Assembly (NCBI RefSeq): GCF_023898315.1
Contig: NC_064625.1
Span: forward strand, 100,984,269-101,048,268
Source of the DNA: Schistocerca nitens
Taxonomy: Eukaryota > Arthropoda > Insecta > Orthoptera > Acrididae
Length of the DNA stretch: 64,000 bases
Direction: 5' to 3'
A program made the position numbers and the translations under genes. Below the pieces are notes generated by a model. The model did no database searches, was not told where the DNA came from, and was given only the letters and a program-made list of their open reading frames with translations. Every line of letters begins with the position of its first letter. The stretch's first letter is position 1. Positions 46,361-56,925 of this stretch are shown here, piece by piece.

Positions 46361-47545
46361 GTCATGATGGAAGATTGTTCTTTCTGCCACTGTCACATCC
46401 CACGCTCATAACATGGAGCTGAAAAATGAACATACATGTTTACAGTATAATATCATAAAACAAAACATGGGAAACCTTTTTTTTATTCACGCTATGCAAC
46501 TCTCAACTACTTACTGTCCATATGTCGTGTGGCGAAGGAAAATCGATGATCCAGTCTATACAAGTAGGTGACAAAAGTCTCGGGATAGCGATATGCACGT
46601 ATACAGATGATGGTAACATCGCGTACATGAGGAATAAAAGAGCATTGCATTGGCGGACCTGTCGTTTGTACTCAAGTGACACAGTGAAAGGGTTTCTGAT
46701 ATGATTATGGCCGCACAACGGGAGTTAATAGACTTTGAACGCGGAATAGTAGTTGGAGCTAGACACATCGGACATTCCATTTCGGAAATCATTAGGGAGT
46801 TCAGTATTCGGAGGCGCACAGTGTCAAGAGTGTGGCGAGAATACAAAATTTCTGGCATTATCTCTCACCACGGACAATGCATCGGCCAACAGCCTTCACT
46901 TAATACCTATGCATCTAGTTGCCAATACTAACAGACAAGCAACACTGTGTGAAATTATTGCAGAAATCAAAGTGGGACCTACGACTAACCATCCGTTAGG
47001 ACAGTGCGGCGAAATTTGGCATTGATGGGCTATGGCAGCAAATGACTGACACGAGTGTGTTTGTTAACAGCATGACATCGCCTACAGTGCTACTCCTGGG
47101 CTCATGTCCATATCATTTGGACCCAGCGTGACTGAAAAACCGTGGTCTGGTCAGTTGAGCGCCATATTCAGTTGGTAAGAGCTGCTGGTAAGGGTCAAAT
47201 GAGCCTGCCAGGCTAGCCGTGTGGTCTAACGCACTGCTTCCCGAGCGGGAAGGCGTGCCGAGACCCGGCAGGAATCCGCCCGGCGGATTAGTGTCGATGT
47301 CTGATGTGCCGGCCAGCCTGTGGATGGTTTTTAAGCCGGTTTTCCTTCTGCCTCGGCGAATGTGGTCTGGTTCCCCTTATTCCACATCAGTTACACTATG
47401 TCGGCGATTATGAGACGTTCGGGGAGGGGGGGGGGGTATCCACTGGGGGCCACACCACACATTAACCCTGGATTCAGTGTGGGGCGGTGGTGGGGTGGGT
47501 GGACTGCTGTGGCCTGTTGTGGGGTTGTGAACCACTGAGGGCTAT

Positions 47546-48781
47546 CTACATCTACATCCATACTCCGCAAGCCATCTGGCGGTGTGTGGCGGAGGGTACC
47601 TTGAGTACCGCTATCGGTTCTCCCTTCTATTCCAGTCCCGTATTGTTCGTGGAAAGAAGGATTGTCGGTATGCCTCTGTGTGGGCTCTAATCTCTCTGAT
47701 TTTATCCTCATGGTCTCTTCGCGAGATATACGTAGGAGGGAGCAACGTACTGCTTGACTCCTCGGTGAAGGTATGTTCTCGAAACTGCAACAAAAGCCCG
47801 TACCGAGCTACTGAGCGTCTCTCTTGCAGAGTCTTCCACTGGAGTTTATCTGTCATCTCTGTAAAGCTTTCGCGATTACTAAATGATCCTGTAACGAAGC
47901 GCGCTGGTCTCTGTTGGATCTTCTCTATCTCTTCTATCAACCCTGTCTGGTACAGATCCCACACCGGTTACCAGTATTCAAACAGTGGGCGAACAAGTGT
48001 ACTGTAACCTACTTCATTTGATTTCGGACTGCATTTCCTTAGGTTTCTTCCAATGAATCTCAGTCTGGCATCTGCTTTACCGACGATTAATTTTATATGG
48101 TCATTCCATTTTAAATCACTCCTAATGCCTACTCCCGGATATTTTATGGATTTAACTGCTTTCAGTTGCTGACCTGCTATATTGTAGCTAAATGATAAAG
48201 GAACTTTCTTTCTATGCGTTCGCAGCACGTTACACTTGTCTACATTGAGATTCAATTGCCATTCCATGCACCATGCGTCAATTCATTGCAAAGCCTCCTG
48301 CATTTCAGTACAATTTTCCATCGTTACAACCTCTCGATATATTACAGCATCATCCACAAAAAGCCTCAGTGAACTTCCGATGTTGTCCACTAGGTCATTT
48401 ATATGTATTGCGAATAGCAACGGTCCTACGACACTCCCCTGCGGCACACCTGAAATCACTCTTACTTCGGAAGACTTCTCTCCATTGAGAATGACATGCT
48501 GCGTTCTGTTATCTAGGAACTCTTCAATCCAATCACACAATTTTTCTGATAGTCCGTATGCTCTTAGTTTGTTCATTAAATCACTGTGGGGAACTGTATC
48601 AAATGCCTTGCGGAAGTCAAGAAACACGGAGTCCACCTGGCAACCCGTGTCTGTGGCCCTCTGATTCTCGTGGACGAATAGCGCGAGCTGGATTTCACAC
48701 GATTGTACTTTTCGAAACCCATGCTGATTCCTGCAGAGTAGATTTCTAGTCTCCAGAAAAGTCATTATAGTCGAACATGGT
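47546..48781 (-). mobile_element. 5'-truncated CR1-like LINE
   Basis: The 3' end lies at 47546 with a CTACATCTACATC unit tail. GGGCTAT flanks it at 47539-47545 and 48782-48788. Only the reverse transcriptase portion is present, as expected for a truncated insertion. Confidence 0.85.
47614..48780 (-). pseudogene. CR1-like reverse transcriptase, broken by stops
   Basis: From 48780 down: QHGFRKVQSCEIQLA, FLDFRKAFDTVPHSDLM, GVPQGSVVGPLLF, then FVDD (SLRLFVDDAVIY) at the catalytic YxDD/FADD box with Val for Ala. After a stop at about 48281, the frame resumes with LNVDKCNVLRTH and VGIRSDLKWNDHI (47968-48267). After another break, RPLFEYW, QRRPARFVTGSF and PPTYISRRDHEDKI run to 47614. The residual blocks are in correct order. 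No product can be made. Confidence 0.85.
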
Positions 48782-49423
48782 GGGCTATGCTGGGATAAAG
48801 CCTCTTCGTCGTTTGTAGGTCTCCGGTTCAATACATGCACACAATACACAAGGTTCAAATGTGCCACAGGCCCCACGAAGCCATGGATCCAGTTTGTTAA
48901 CAAGGCATTGTGAAAGCTGGTGGCAGTTCAGTATTGGTATCGACTGTGTTTACATGGAATGGACTGGGTCCGCTGATCAAACTGATCTGATCATTGGTTG
49001 AAATGGTTACGTTGAGTACTTGGAGACCATTTGCAGCCGTCATTCATGGACTTCATGTTCCCAAACAACATGGAATTTTGGCGGATGAAAGAGCGCCATT
49101 TACCTTGCCACAGTTGTTCGCCATTAGTTTGAAGATCATTCTGGACAATTTGAGCGAATGATTTGGCCACCTAGATTGCCCGAAATGAATCCCATCGAAC
49201 ATTTATGGGATATGATCGAGAGGTCAGCTCGTGCACAAAATCCTGCACTGACAATGCTTTTGCAATTATGGACGGCTATAGAGGCAGCGTGGCTCAATAT
49301 TTCTGCAGCGGAGCTCTGATGGCTTGTTAAGTCCATGCTTCTTCAAGTTTCTGCACTATGCAAGGCAAAAGGAGTTCTGACACTATAGTGGGAGGCATCT
49401 CAGACCTTTGTCAGTTCAGTGTA

Positions 49424-49605
49424 AACCACTGTATCATCACAGGTTTCACGGGATAGTGTCCATCATCTTCAAGTGTCACCACTTGCGTTCTTTCAGCGTC
49501 TTCGTGACGCTCTCCCCTGAGTCAAACAAACTTGTGACCTTCAGTGCTGCCCTTCGTCGTACATATTCAATATCCTATTCCTGTTTCTGACAGGAATCTC
49601 TTTTG
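49424..49605 (-). repeat. LINE reverse transcriptase tail fragment
   Basis: CGTGACGCTCTCCCCTGAGTCAAACAAAC and GTGCTGCCCTTCGTCGTACAT followed by TTCAATATCC resemble the minus-strand C-terminal region of a CR1-like LINE. It is sandwiched between two DNA transposons. Confidence 0.4.
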
Positions 49606-49607
49606 TA

Positions 49608-50313
49608 CAGGGTTATTACAAATGATTGAAGCGATTTCACAGCTCTACAATAACTTTATTAGTTGAGATATTTTCACAATGCTTTGCACACACATACAAA
49701 AACTCAAAAAGTTTTTTAGGCATTCACAAATGTTCGATATGTGCCCCTTTAGTGATTCGGCAGACATCAAGCCGATAATCAAGTTCCTCCCACACTCGGC
49801 GCAGCATGTCCCCATCAATGAGTTCGAAAGCATTGTTGATGCGAGCTCGCAGTTCTGGCACGTTTCTTGGTAGAGGAGGTTTAAACACTGAATCTTTCAC
49901 ATCACTATGCGTGAAACTTGCCCGCACGCGTTCAACCGTTTCTTCGCTCACTGCAGGCCGACCCGTTGATTTCCCCTTACAGAGGCATCCAGAAGCTTTA
50001 ATCTGCGCATACCATCGCCGAATGGAGTTAGCAGTTGTTGGATCTTTGTTGAACTTCGTCCTGAAGTGTCGGTGCACTGTTATGACTGACTGATGTGAGT
50101 ACATTTCAAGCACGACATACGCTTTCTCGGCTCCTGTCGCCATTTTGTCTCACTGCGCTCTCGAGCGCTCTGGCGGCAGAAACCTGAAGTGCGGCTTCAG
50201 CCGAACAAAACTTATGAGTTTTTCTACGTATCTGTAGTGTGTCGTGACCATATGTCAATGAATGGAGCTACAGTGAATTTATGAAATCGCTTCAATCATT
50301 TGTAATAGCCCTG
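49608..50313 (-). mobile_element. Internally deleted DUF4817-type Tc1/mariner-superfamily transposon
   Basis: 706 bp with inverted ends CAGGGTTATTACAAATGATT and its complement at 50285-50313, both sides TA. Ends and both coding extremities match 51284-52624, but about 640 bp of the interior are missing. Confidence 0.9.
49724..50143 (-). CDS. Transposase derivative: DNA-binding domain fused in frame to C-terminal tail, catalytic core deleted
   Basis: 139 residues from ATG 50143. Residues 1-75 are the DUF4817-type helix-turn-helix region (AEKAYVVLEMYSHQSV, ANSIRRWYAQIKASGC, CKGKSTGRPAVS), and here the Trp that is a stop in the longer copy is intact (RRWYAQ). At about residue 80 (SFTHSDVKDSVF) it joins directly to the C-terminal segment (PPLPRNVPELRARI ... 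GAHIEHL) in the correct frame. All three catalytic Asp residues fall in the deleted part. If expressed, it could bind the element ends without cutting, and so act as a repressor in the manner of truncated P-element proteins. That role is inference. Confidence 0.7.
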   Translation of the reverse strand: MATGAEKAYVVLEMYSHQSVITVHRHFRTKFNKDPTTANSIRRWYAQIKASGCLCKGKSTGRPAVSEETVERVRASFTHSDVKDSVFKPPLPRNVPELRARINNAFELIDGDMLRRVWEELDYRLDVCRITKGAHIEHL

Positions 50314-51036
50314 TAGATTGATTGTACACGTAAAGTCACATTAATGCGGCCACCGCCTACGATCGACGTCAACATGCAATAACCACTCACAGATGGCAGG
50401 TGGCAGCATTAGCAATGGAGGATATATGCAGGCGTGTCGGGAGGACGATGACAACCGTGCAGTCGTTGTCGTAATGCGAAAATGGAGTGATTTATGCGAT
50501 GTCCAAGTGGGCTTGGTCATTGGCTTTCGAGCTGGGAATGGAAACATTTCAGAAATGGGTAAGTTTGTAAACTTTTTGTGTGCAGCAGTGGTTTAAGTAC
50601 ACCGTGCATGCCAAAATGGTGCTACCCAAAACCGGCACTTAGCTGTGGTGCACCATGAGCCATAGATAACAGGGGTGAAGACAGCTGCGGAGATGTGTAC
50701 GGCTGAATAACTGCGCAGATAAACCAAGGGGCTACCAACAGCATCTCCTCAATGATGGATGAGTGAACATTGTAGCGTATGGGCCTCCACATCAGGTGCC
50801 TGATTTATACGTCCCAACTGACTGCTGCTCATCGGCAACTGGGCGTCCCGTGAATGGCGACAGGTCGCCTTTCCATATGATTCACGTCATGCTCCATCGT
50901 ACAGATGGCCTTTGGTGTGTACAGCGCGAAATGCCTGAAAGCGAACACCACCGCAAACAGGAGCGAGCCTTGGGGTTTCGGGAATATTTTTGTGGGATTT
51001 CCTGGGTGATTTCATCATTGTGGGAGGCACAATCGC

Positions 51037-51207
51037 CGCGCGCTATGAGCCGAGCGGTCTAAGGCGCTGCAGTCATGGACTGTGCGGCTGATCCCGGCGG
51101 AGGTTCGAGTCCTCCCTCGGGCATGGGTGTGTGTGTGTTTGTCCTTAGGATAATTTAGGTTAAGTAGTGTGTAAGCTTAGGGACTGATGACCTTAGCGTT
51201 TTCGTGA
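51037..51207 (+). mobile_element. tRNA-derived SINE head and partial body
   Basis: GCCGAGCGGTCTAAGGCGCT (A box) and GGAGGTTCGAGTCCTCCCTC (B box), with a long variable region between, as in Leu/Ser-type tRNAs. The body stops at ATGACCTTAGC and runs without a visible target duplication into an unknown repeat, suggesting a composite insertion. Confidence 0.7.
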
Positions 51208-51283
51208 ACTTGGCTGTTGGCTGTCTATCTGTGTTTGGTTTCCCGCCCTTGTCGCAGTTACACTGTGGTTCTTCTTCCTTCTA

Positions 51284-52624
51284 CAGGGCTATTACAAATG
51301 ATTGAAGCGATTTCATAAATTCACTGTAGCTCCATTCATTGACATATGGTCACGACACACTACAGATACGTAGAAAAACTCATAAAGTTTTGTTCGGCTG
51401 AAGCCGCACTTCAGGTTTCTGCCGTCAGAGCGCACGAGAGCGCAGTGAGACACAATGGCGACACGAGCCGAGAAAGCGTATGTCGTGCTTGAAATGCACT
51501 CACATCGGTCAGTCATAACAGTGCAACGACACTTCAGGACGAAGTTCAACAAAGATCCACCAACTGCTAACTCCATTCGGCGATGATATGCGCAGTTTAA
51601 AGCTTCTGGATGCCTCTGTAAGGGGAAATCAACGGGTCGACCTGCAGTGAGCGAAGAAACGGTTGAACGCGTGCGGGCAAGTTTCACGCGTAGCCCGCGG
51701 AAGTCGACGAATAAAGCAAGCAGGGAGCTAAACGTACCACAGCCGACGGTTTGGAAAATCTTACGGAAAAGGCTAAAGCAGAAGCCTTACCGTTTACAAT
51801 TGCTACAAGCCCTGACACCCGATGACAAAGTCAAACGCTTTGAATTTTCGGCGCGGTTGCAACAGCTCATGGAAGAGGATGCGTTCAGTGCGAAACTTGT
51901 TTTCAGTGATGAAGCAACATTTTTTCTTAATGGTGAAGTGAACAGACACAATGTGCGAATCTGGGCGGTAGAGAATCCTCACGCTTTCGTGCAGCAAATT
52001 CGCAATTCACCAAAAGTTAACGTGTTTTGTGCAATCTCACGGTTTAAAGTTTACGGCCCCTTTTTCTTCTGCGAAAAAAACGTTACAGGACACGTGTATC
52101 TGGACATGCTGGAAAATTGGCTCATGCCACAACTGGAGACCGACAGCGCCGACTTCATCTTTCAACAGGATGGTGCTCCACCGTACTTCCATCATGATGT
52201 TCGGCATTTCTTAAACAGGAGATTGGAAAACCGATGGATCGGTCGTGGTGGAGATCATGATCAGCAATTCATGTCATGGCCTCCACGCTCTCCCGACTTA
52301 ACCCCATGCGATTTCTTTCTGTGGGGTTATGTGAAAGATTCAGTGTTTAAACCTCCTCTACCAAGAAACGTGCCAGAACTGCGAGCTCGCATCAACGATG
52401 CTTTCGAACTCATTGATGGGGACATGCTGCGCCGAGTGTGGGAGGAACTTGATTATCGGCTTGATGTCTGCCGAATCGCTAAAGGGGCACATATCGAACA
52501 TTTGTGAATGCCTAAAAAAACTTTTTGAGTTTTTGTATGTGTGTGCAAAGCATTATGAAAATATCTCAAATAATAAAGTTATTGTAGAGCTGTGAAATCG
52601 CTTCAATCATTTGTAATAACCCTG
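51284..52624 (+). mobile_element. DUF4817-type Tc1/mariner-superfamily transposon, nearly complete
   Basis: 1341 bp, inverted ends CAGGGCTATTACAAATGATT and the complement at 52596-52624, TA on both sides. The terminal similarity continues at least 30 bp. The full-length relative of the deletion derivative at 49608-50313, only about 1 kb away. Confidence 0.92.
51455..52507 (+). pseudogene. DUF4817-type transposase with a single in-frame stop
   Basis: 350 codons from ATG 51455 to the stop ending 52507, open except for TGA at codon 44, where the short paralogue has TGG (RRWYAQ). Domains: HTH about 5-75, a second HTH about 80-125 (TNKASRELNVPQPTVWKIL), then a DDE/D core with D152 (VFSDEATFF), D239 (FIFQQDGAPPY) and D286 (LTPCDFFLWG). 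I count 46 residues between the last two Asp, longer than the 34 of mariners. The C-terminal PPLPRNVPELRARI and GAHIEHL motifs are complete. A downstream start would lose the first HTH. One base change from open, so probably inactivated recently. Confidence 0.85.
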
Positions 52625-52626
52625 TA

Positions 52627-54095
52627 CGTGTGGCAGCAGCAGTGCGTATCGATATTTACACCGTGTACCAATCTTTGGTTTTGTGCGTATAGTCCTGGCT
52701 AAGGGGTCTGCGGGAGTCAGTCGGTTGTTACGGACCAGGGAAGTTATCTCCGCACGGTGCAGTCGGCTGGGTCCGCTGGCGGTCCCTGCGCAGTGTCGTA
52801 GCGGGTGTGGAGCTGTCCGACCGCTACGAGCTTCGTGGTTCACCGACCCAGGACGTCAAAGTTGAGTAGTGATTTTGAAGTACCCAAGCCACATCCATTC
52901 ATGTTGTGTGGTTCGTTTCAGTGGTTCGCTGTTCCTGTGAGCAACGCCAAGTGTTTGTATTGCTGATATTTAGTCGCTATGCGGTGGAATTAACTATATT
53001 GGTTGACTACAGTTCAAGCGCACCAGCGGAATTTTCTGCCTTGTGGCCGTTAGTGTTCCGGTTACTTGCCCTGGCCACTAACGTAATTTCAGGCAGTGTC
53101 CTTTCCTTACCTGTTGTCGCTGTCCAACACGGTGTGTAGTTTTGACAGCTTAATTCATATACATATTGATGTGGATAATCACGCCTGTAACATTTTGTGT
53201 TTGAATTCTCATGTACCGATTGGAGGCAAGCAAGTCGTTTGTCGGTCGGTCCGTGGCTGTCCCTTGGTTGGGTTCCAACGGATCAACTGTAGCTGGGCTC
53301 ACCAGCTGTCTCACCTAAGTGAACGAGGGCAGACCGACCCCCTGGAGGCTTCTGAGTGCTGTTGTCTTTGCCGTCTTCCTCACCGGTGTTTAATTGTCTG
53401 TTTATAATCTATCATAGCCAATGATAAAAAAATCTTCGTTTTACTGTGTTTTATGTAAGTAAGTTTGAATTCCAGCAAGTGGATATTTGCTGAATGGTTA
53501 TTGCCATTGTGTTGTCTTTTCTTTTAGTCCGGTTTCAGCTACTTAAAACTTAAGGCTTATGGTTATATATATATTTTTTTTTAATTTTGGAAAATTAATT
53601 GTGGGCCTTCAACCTTGTAACCTTATTCTTAAAATTACATTTCAAGCTTAAACGTTGCGGCTTGGAACCTTATTCTTAAAATTACCTTTCAAGCTTAAAC
53701 ATTGTGGCCTTCTGCCTTTGAAAGGTTATGGTAATTTATTTTAAAATCTTGAACATTTTATTGTGGGCTTTCAGCCATTTGTATTGCATCTTGTTTATGT
53801 TTGTCTATCCACCCTTGCCTTGAGGCACTCAGCCTAGCTTTGATAAAAGATATATTTTAATTATTTTATTTGCTGTTTTTACTGCATTTGGGCCTTGTTG
53901 ATTTTTTAGATTTCTTGTTTGGAGGCCTTCAACAGTGAAAGAATTGCATTTTGAATCTCTTAGTTGTGAAGGTTCGGCTATGTGCCGCTTTGGTTGTAAA
54001 TGTGTTATTAAATTACAGTTTTAAGGTGAAACTGACCCCAACCTTATGTGGCCCTTTCCACAATCATAATCACCTGTTCTGCCCAGCGGGTTTAG
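52627..54095. repeat. Unidentified repeat, possibly LTR-retrotransposon or UTR-derived
   Basis: A stretch with short meaningless frames, continuing 51208-51283 across the DUF4817 insertion. The 3' half is T-rich with recurring GTGGCCTTC-AGCCTTTG words (53600-53940). I have the impression of a multicopy locust repeat of LTR type but cannot show LTR ends, a primer-binding site or a polyprotein. Confidence 0.35.
53617..53709. repeat. Short tandem duplication (~47-bp unit)
   Basis: ACCTTATTCTTAAAATTAC followed by TTTCAAGCTTAAACGTTG occurs twice in succession with a few mismatches. Confidence 0.85.
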
Positions 54096-54132
54096 CGGGC
54101 ATTTCAAACATAAGAATGTACCTATCCTGGGC

Positions 54133-54603
54133 CCCCCCGGTTGGCCGTGCGGTCTAACGCACGGCTTTCCGGGCGGGAAGGAGCGCCTGGTCCCCGGCAC
54201 GAATCCGCCCGGCGGATTTTTGTCAAAGTGTGATGAGCCGGCCAGTCTGTGGATGGCTTTTAGGTGGTTTTCCAACTGCCTCGGCAATGCGGTCTGGTTC
54301 CCCTTATTCCGCCCCACCTGCACTATGTTGGCGATTGCTGCGCAAACGAGTTCTCCATGTACGCGTACACCACCATTACGTTACCACGCAAACATAGGGG
54401 TTACACTCGTCTGGTGTGAGACGTTCCCTGGGAGGTCCACCTAGGGCCGAACCACACAATAACCCTGGGTTCGTTGTGGGGCGGTGGAGGGGTGAACTGG
54501 ACTGCGGTATTCGTCGTAGGGTTGTGGACCACTGCGGCTATGGCAGGGACGGAGCCTCTCCATCGTTTCTAGATCCCCGGTTAACATAACATAATATAAC
54601 ATA
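54133..54603 (+). mobile_element. tRNA-derived SINE (second family), full length, 13-bp target duplication
   Basis: A box region GCCGTGCGGTCTAACGCACG, body GGATGGCTTTTAGGTGGTTTTCC, and a tail of AACATAACATAATATAACAT. ACCTATCCTGGGC flanks it at 54120-54132 and 54604-54616. Inserted in the family C Tc1. Confidence 0.9.
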
Positions 54604-54722
54604 ACCTATCCTGGGCGACCATGTCCACCCAGGCATGCAATTTGTTTTTTTCCTTGTCACGATGGTTTCTATAAATAGCTCGCAGTGTACATCCGTGGTT
54701 CGAAGAGCACCAGGACGTGTTT

Positions 54723-54922
54723 AAATGGTTCAAATGGCTCTGAGCACTATGGGACTTAACTTCTGAGGTCATCAGTACCCCCGAACTTAGAACTACCTAA
54801 ACCTAACTAACCTAAGGACATCACACACATCCATGCCCGAAGCAGGATTCGAACCTGCGACCGTAGCGGTCGCGCGGTTCCAGAATGTAGCGCCTAGAAC
54901 CGTTGCGCCACCACGGCCGGCC
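54723..54922 (-). mobile_element. tRNA-derived SINE
   Basis: Minus-strand head with GGCCGTGGTGGCGCAACGG and GGTCGCAGGTTCGAATCCTG, body ending CCATTTGAACC. AGGACGTGTTTA and AGGATGTATTTA at the two sides are the target duplication with two mismatches. Inserted in the family C Tc1. Confidence 0.88.
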
Positions 54923-55189
54923 AGGATGTATTTACTGTAATTCTCTGGTTGCCAAACGCCTCGCATTTAAATCCAGTCGCGAATCTGTGATACCACCTTC
55001 ATCGGGCTGTTACCTCAGTGGATCCTCAGCTGAGAAACCTACCACACAGCTCGTCACGCCACTGGAGTCAGCATCGAACCACATCCATATCGGCACTTTA
55101 CAGAACCTCATTGATTCTCTTCTTGCACGTCTCGGACTTCAAAAGGTGGCCTATGACAGGTGGTCACACTAATGAGATTGCACAGTGTA

Positions 55190-55526
55190 TTTCCCTGGTA
55201 TTCTAGCAATGAACTGCCATCTACCACCTGATTTACCTATGGCTGAGACTATGTGATCGTACATTCATATCCTTGAAAGATGTTACGCCCACGTATTTGT
55301 TGATCAATTCCAACTGTGAATCACCGATATTGTAGTCCTAGCATATTACTTTTTCTCGTTTTGTGAGGTCCAAGATTTTACAGTTCTGAACTTAAAACCA
55401 AGTTGCCAATCTTTGCGCCACTTAGAAGTCTTAGGTAGATCTGACTGACTACTTGTGCAGCTTTTTTCAGGCAGCTCTTCATTATAGAAAAATTCATTAT
55501 CTGGAAAAGTCTGAAGTTACTATTAA
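55190..55526 (-). pseudogene. LINE reverse transcriptase fragment, first tandem copy
   Basis: The minus strand reads worn reverse transcriptase tail (endings such as CAGTTCTGAACTTAAAACCA and TTTTTTCAGGCAGCTCTTC). The segment 55370-55526 recurs at 56940-57110 in the same orientation with a handful of differences. The family B Tc1 sits between the two. Confidence 0.55.
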
Positions 55527-55528
55527 TA

Positions 55529-56923
55529 CACTACTGGCCATTAAAATTGCTACACCAAGAAGAAATGCAGATGATAAACGGGTATTCATTGGACAAATAT
55601 ATTATACGAGAACGGACATGTGATTACATTTTCACGAAATTTGGGTGCATGGATCCTGAGAAATCAGTACCCAGAACAACCACCTCTGGCCGTAATAACA
55701 GCCTTGATACGGCTGGGCATTGAGTCAAACAGAGCCTGGATGGCGTGTACAGGTACAGCTGCCCATGCAGCTTCAACACCGAACCACAGTTCATCAAGAG
55801 TAGTGGCGGGCGTCTTGTGACGAGCCAGTTGCTCGGCCACCATTGACCAGACGTTTTCAGTTGGTGAGAGATCTGGAGAATGTGCTGGCCAGGGCAGCAT
55901 TCGAACATTTTCTGTATCCAGAAAGGCCCGTAGGACCTGCACATGCTGTCGTGCATTATCCTGCTGAAATGTAGGCTTTCGCAGGGATCGAATGACGGGT
56001 AGAGCCACGGGTTGTTACACATTTGAAATGTAACGTCCACTGTACAAAGTGCCGTCAATGCGAACAAGAGGTGACCGAGACGTGTAACCAATGACACCCC
56101 ATACAATCACGCCGGGTGATAGGCCAGTATGGCGATGACGAATATACGCTTCCAATGTGCGTTCACCGCGATGTCACTAAACACGGATGCGACCATCATG
56201 ATGCCATAAACAGAACCTGGATTCATCCGAAAAAATGACGTTTTGCCATTCGTGGACCCACGTTCGTTGTTGAGTATACCATCTCAGGCGCTCCTGTCTG
56301 TGATGCAGCGTCAAGAGTAACCGCAGCCATGACTGATAGTCCATGCTGCTGCAAACGTCGTCCAGCAGTTCGTGCAGATGGTTGTTGTCTTGCAAACGTC
56401 CCCATCTGTTGACTCAGGGATCGAGACGTGGCTGCACGATCCGTTACAGCCATGCGGATAAGATGCCTATCATCTCGACTGCTAGTGATACGAGGCCGTT
56501 GGGATCCAGCACGGCGTTCTGTATTACCCTCCTGAACCCACCGATTCCATATTGTGCTAACAGTCATTGGATCTCAACCAACGCGAGCAGCAATGTCGCG
56601 ATACGATAAACCGCAATCGCGATAGGCTACAATCCGACCTTTATCAAAGTCTGAAACGTGATGGTACACATTTCTCCTCCTTACACGAGGCATCACAACA
56701 ACGTTTCACCAGGCAACGCCGATCAACTGCTGTTTGTGTATGAGAAACCGGTTGGAAACTTTCCTCATGTCAGCACGTTGTAGGCGTCGCCACCGACGCC
56801 AACCTTGTGTGAATGCTCTGAAAAGCTAATCATTTGCATATCACAGCATCTTCTTCCTGTTGGTGAAATTTCGCGTCTGTAGCACCTCATCTTCGTGCTG
56901 TAGCATTTTTAATGACCAGTAGT
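55529..56923 (-). mobile_element. Tc1-like transposon (family B, copy 3)
   Basis: Left end CACTACTGGCCATTAAAATT at 55529 with TA before it. The right end near 56923 has a changed last base and TA beyond. It lies precisely between two tandem LINE fragments. Confidence 0.88.
55664..56685 (-). pseudogene. Tc1-like transposase pseudogene (family B)
   Basis: From about 56690: MPRVRRRN and VSDFDKGRIVAYRDCGLSYR, then a stop where RVGRDP is expected (CGA to TGA near 56575), HTH continuing TVSTIWNRWVQEG at 56223-56567, a shift, SDESRFCLWHHDGRIRV (first Asp) at 56177-56240, another shift, FQQDNARQH (second Asp) and LSPTENVW (Glu kept) at 55664-56008. Copies 1, 2 and 3 keep the triad but break in different places. 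Confidence 0.82.
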
Positions 56924-56925
56924 AT

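Larger units (their letters stand above)
47202..48850 (+). mobile_element. tRNA-derived SINE (second family), split by a LINE
   Basis: Begins near GCCTGCCAGGCTAGCCGTGT, with A box GTGTGGTCTAACGCACTGC and body through GGTTTTTAAGCCGGTTTTCC. It is cut at 47545 and resumes at 48782 (GGGATAAAGCCTCTTCGTCG). AGGGTCAAATG (47191-47201) and AGGTTCAAATG (48851-48861) are the target duplication with one mismatch. Same family as 54133-54603. Confidence 0.8.
46701..49330 (+). pseudogene. Transposase remnants of the older Tc1-like family
   Basis: The HTH domain is open at 46701-46931 (LIDFERGIVVGARHIGHS, RRRTVSRVWREY). Later pieces appear in other frames: a first-Asp region around 47130-47200, then, after the inserted SINE, NPIEHLWDMIE at 49191-49222, which keeps the catalytic Glu that copy 1 has lost. 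Stops and frameshifts are frequent. A long-dead copy. Confidence 0.75.
46561..49421 (+). mobile_element. Tc1-like transposon, older family (copy 2), split by a SINE
   Basis: The left end CAAGTAGGTGACAAAAGTCT and right end AGACCTTTGTCAGTTCAGTG form worn inverted repeats beside TA. Same family as 3992-9407. Interrupted at 47202-48850 by a SINE that itself carries a LINE. Confidence 0.8.
50327..55187 (+). mobile_element. Tc1-like transposon (family C), dead, split by several insertions
   Basis: The left end CACGTAAAGTCACATTAATG and right end GTCACACTAATGAGATTGCACAGTG are worn inverted repeats beside TA (50325-50326, 55188-55189). Own sequence occupies 50327-51033, about 54096-54132, 54604-54722 and 54923-55187. 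Transposase pieces are frameless. The first Asp region reads AFPYDSRH, the second-Asp block is missing, and the Glu motif reads NPVANL. Inserted are a SINE with an unknown repeat (51034-54095, containing the DUF4817 element) and two SINEs. Confidence 0.7.

Noticed and set aside
52683-53407. Several 60-103-codon plus-strand frames as host exons
   Set aside because: No motifs, no consistent frame across them, and the region looks like a multicopy repeat.
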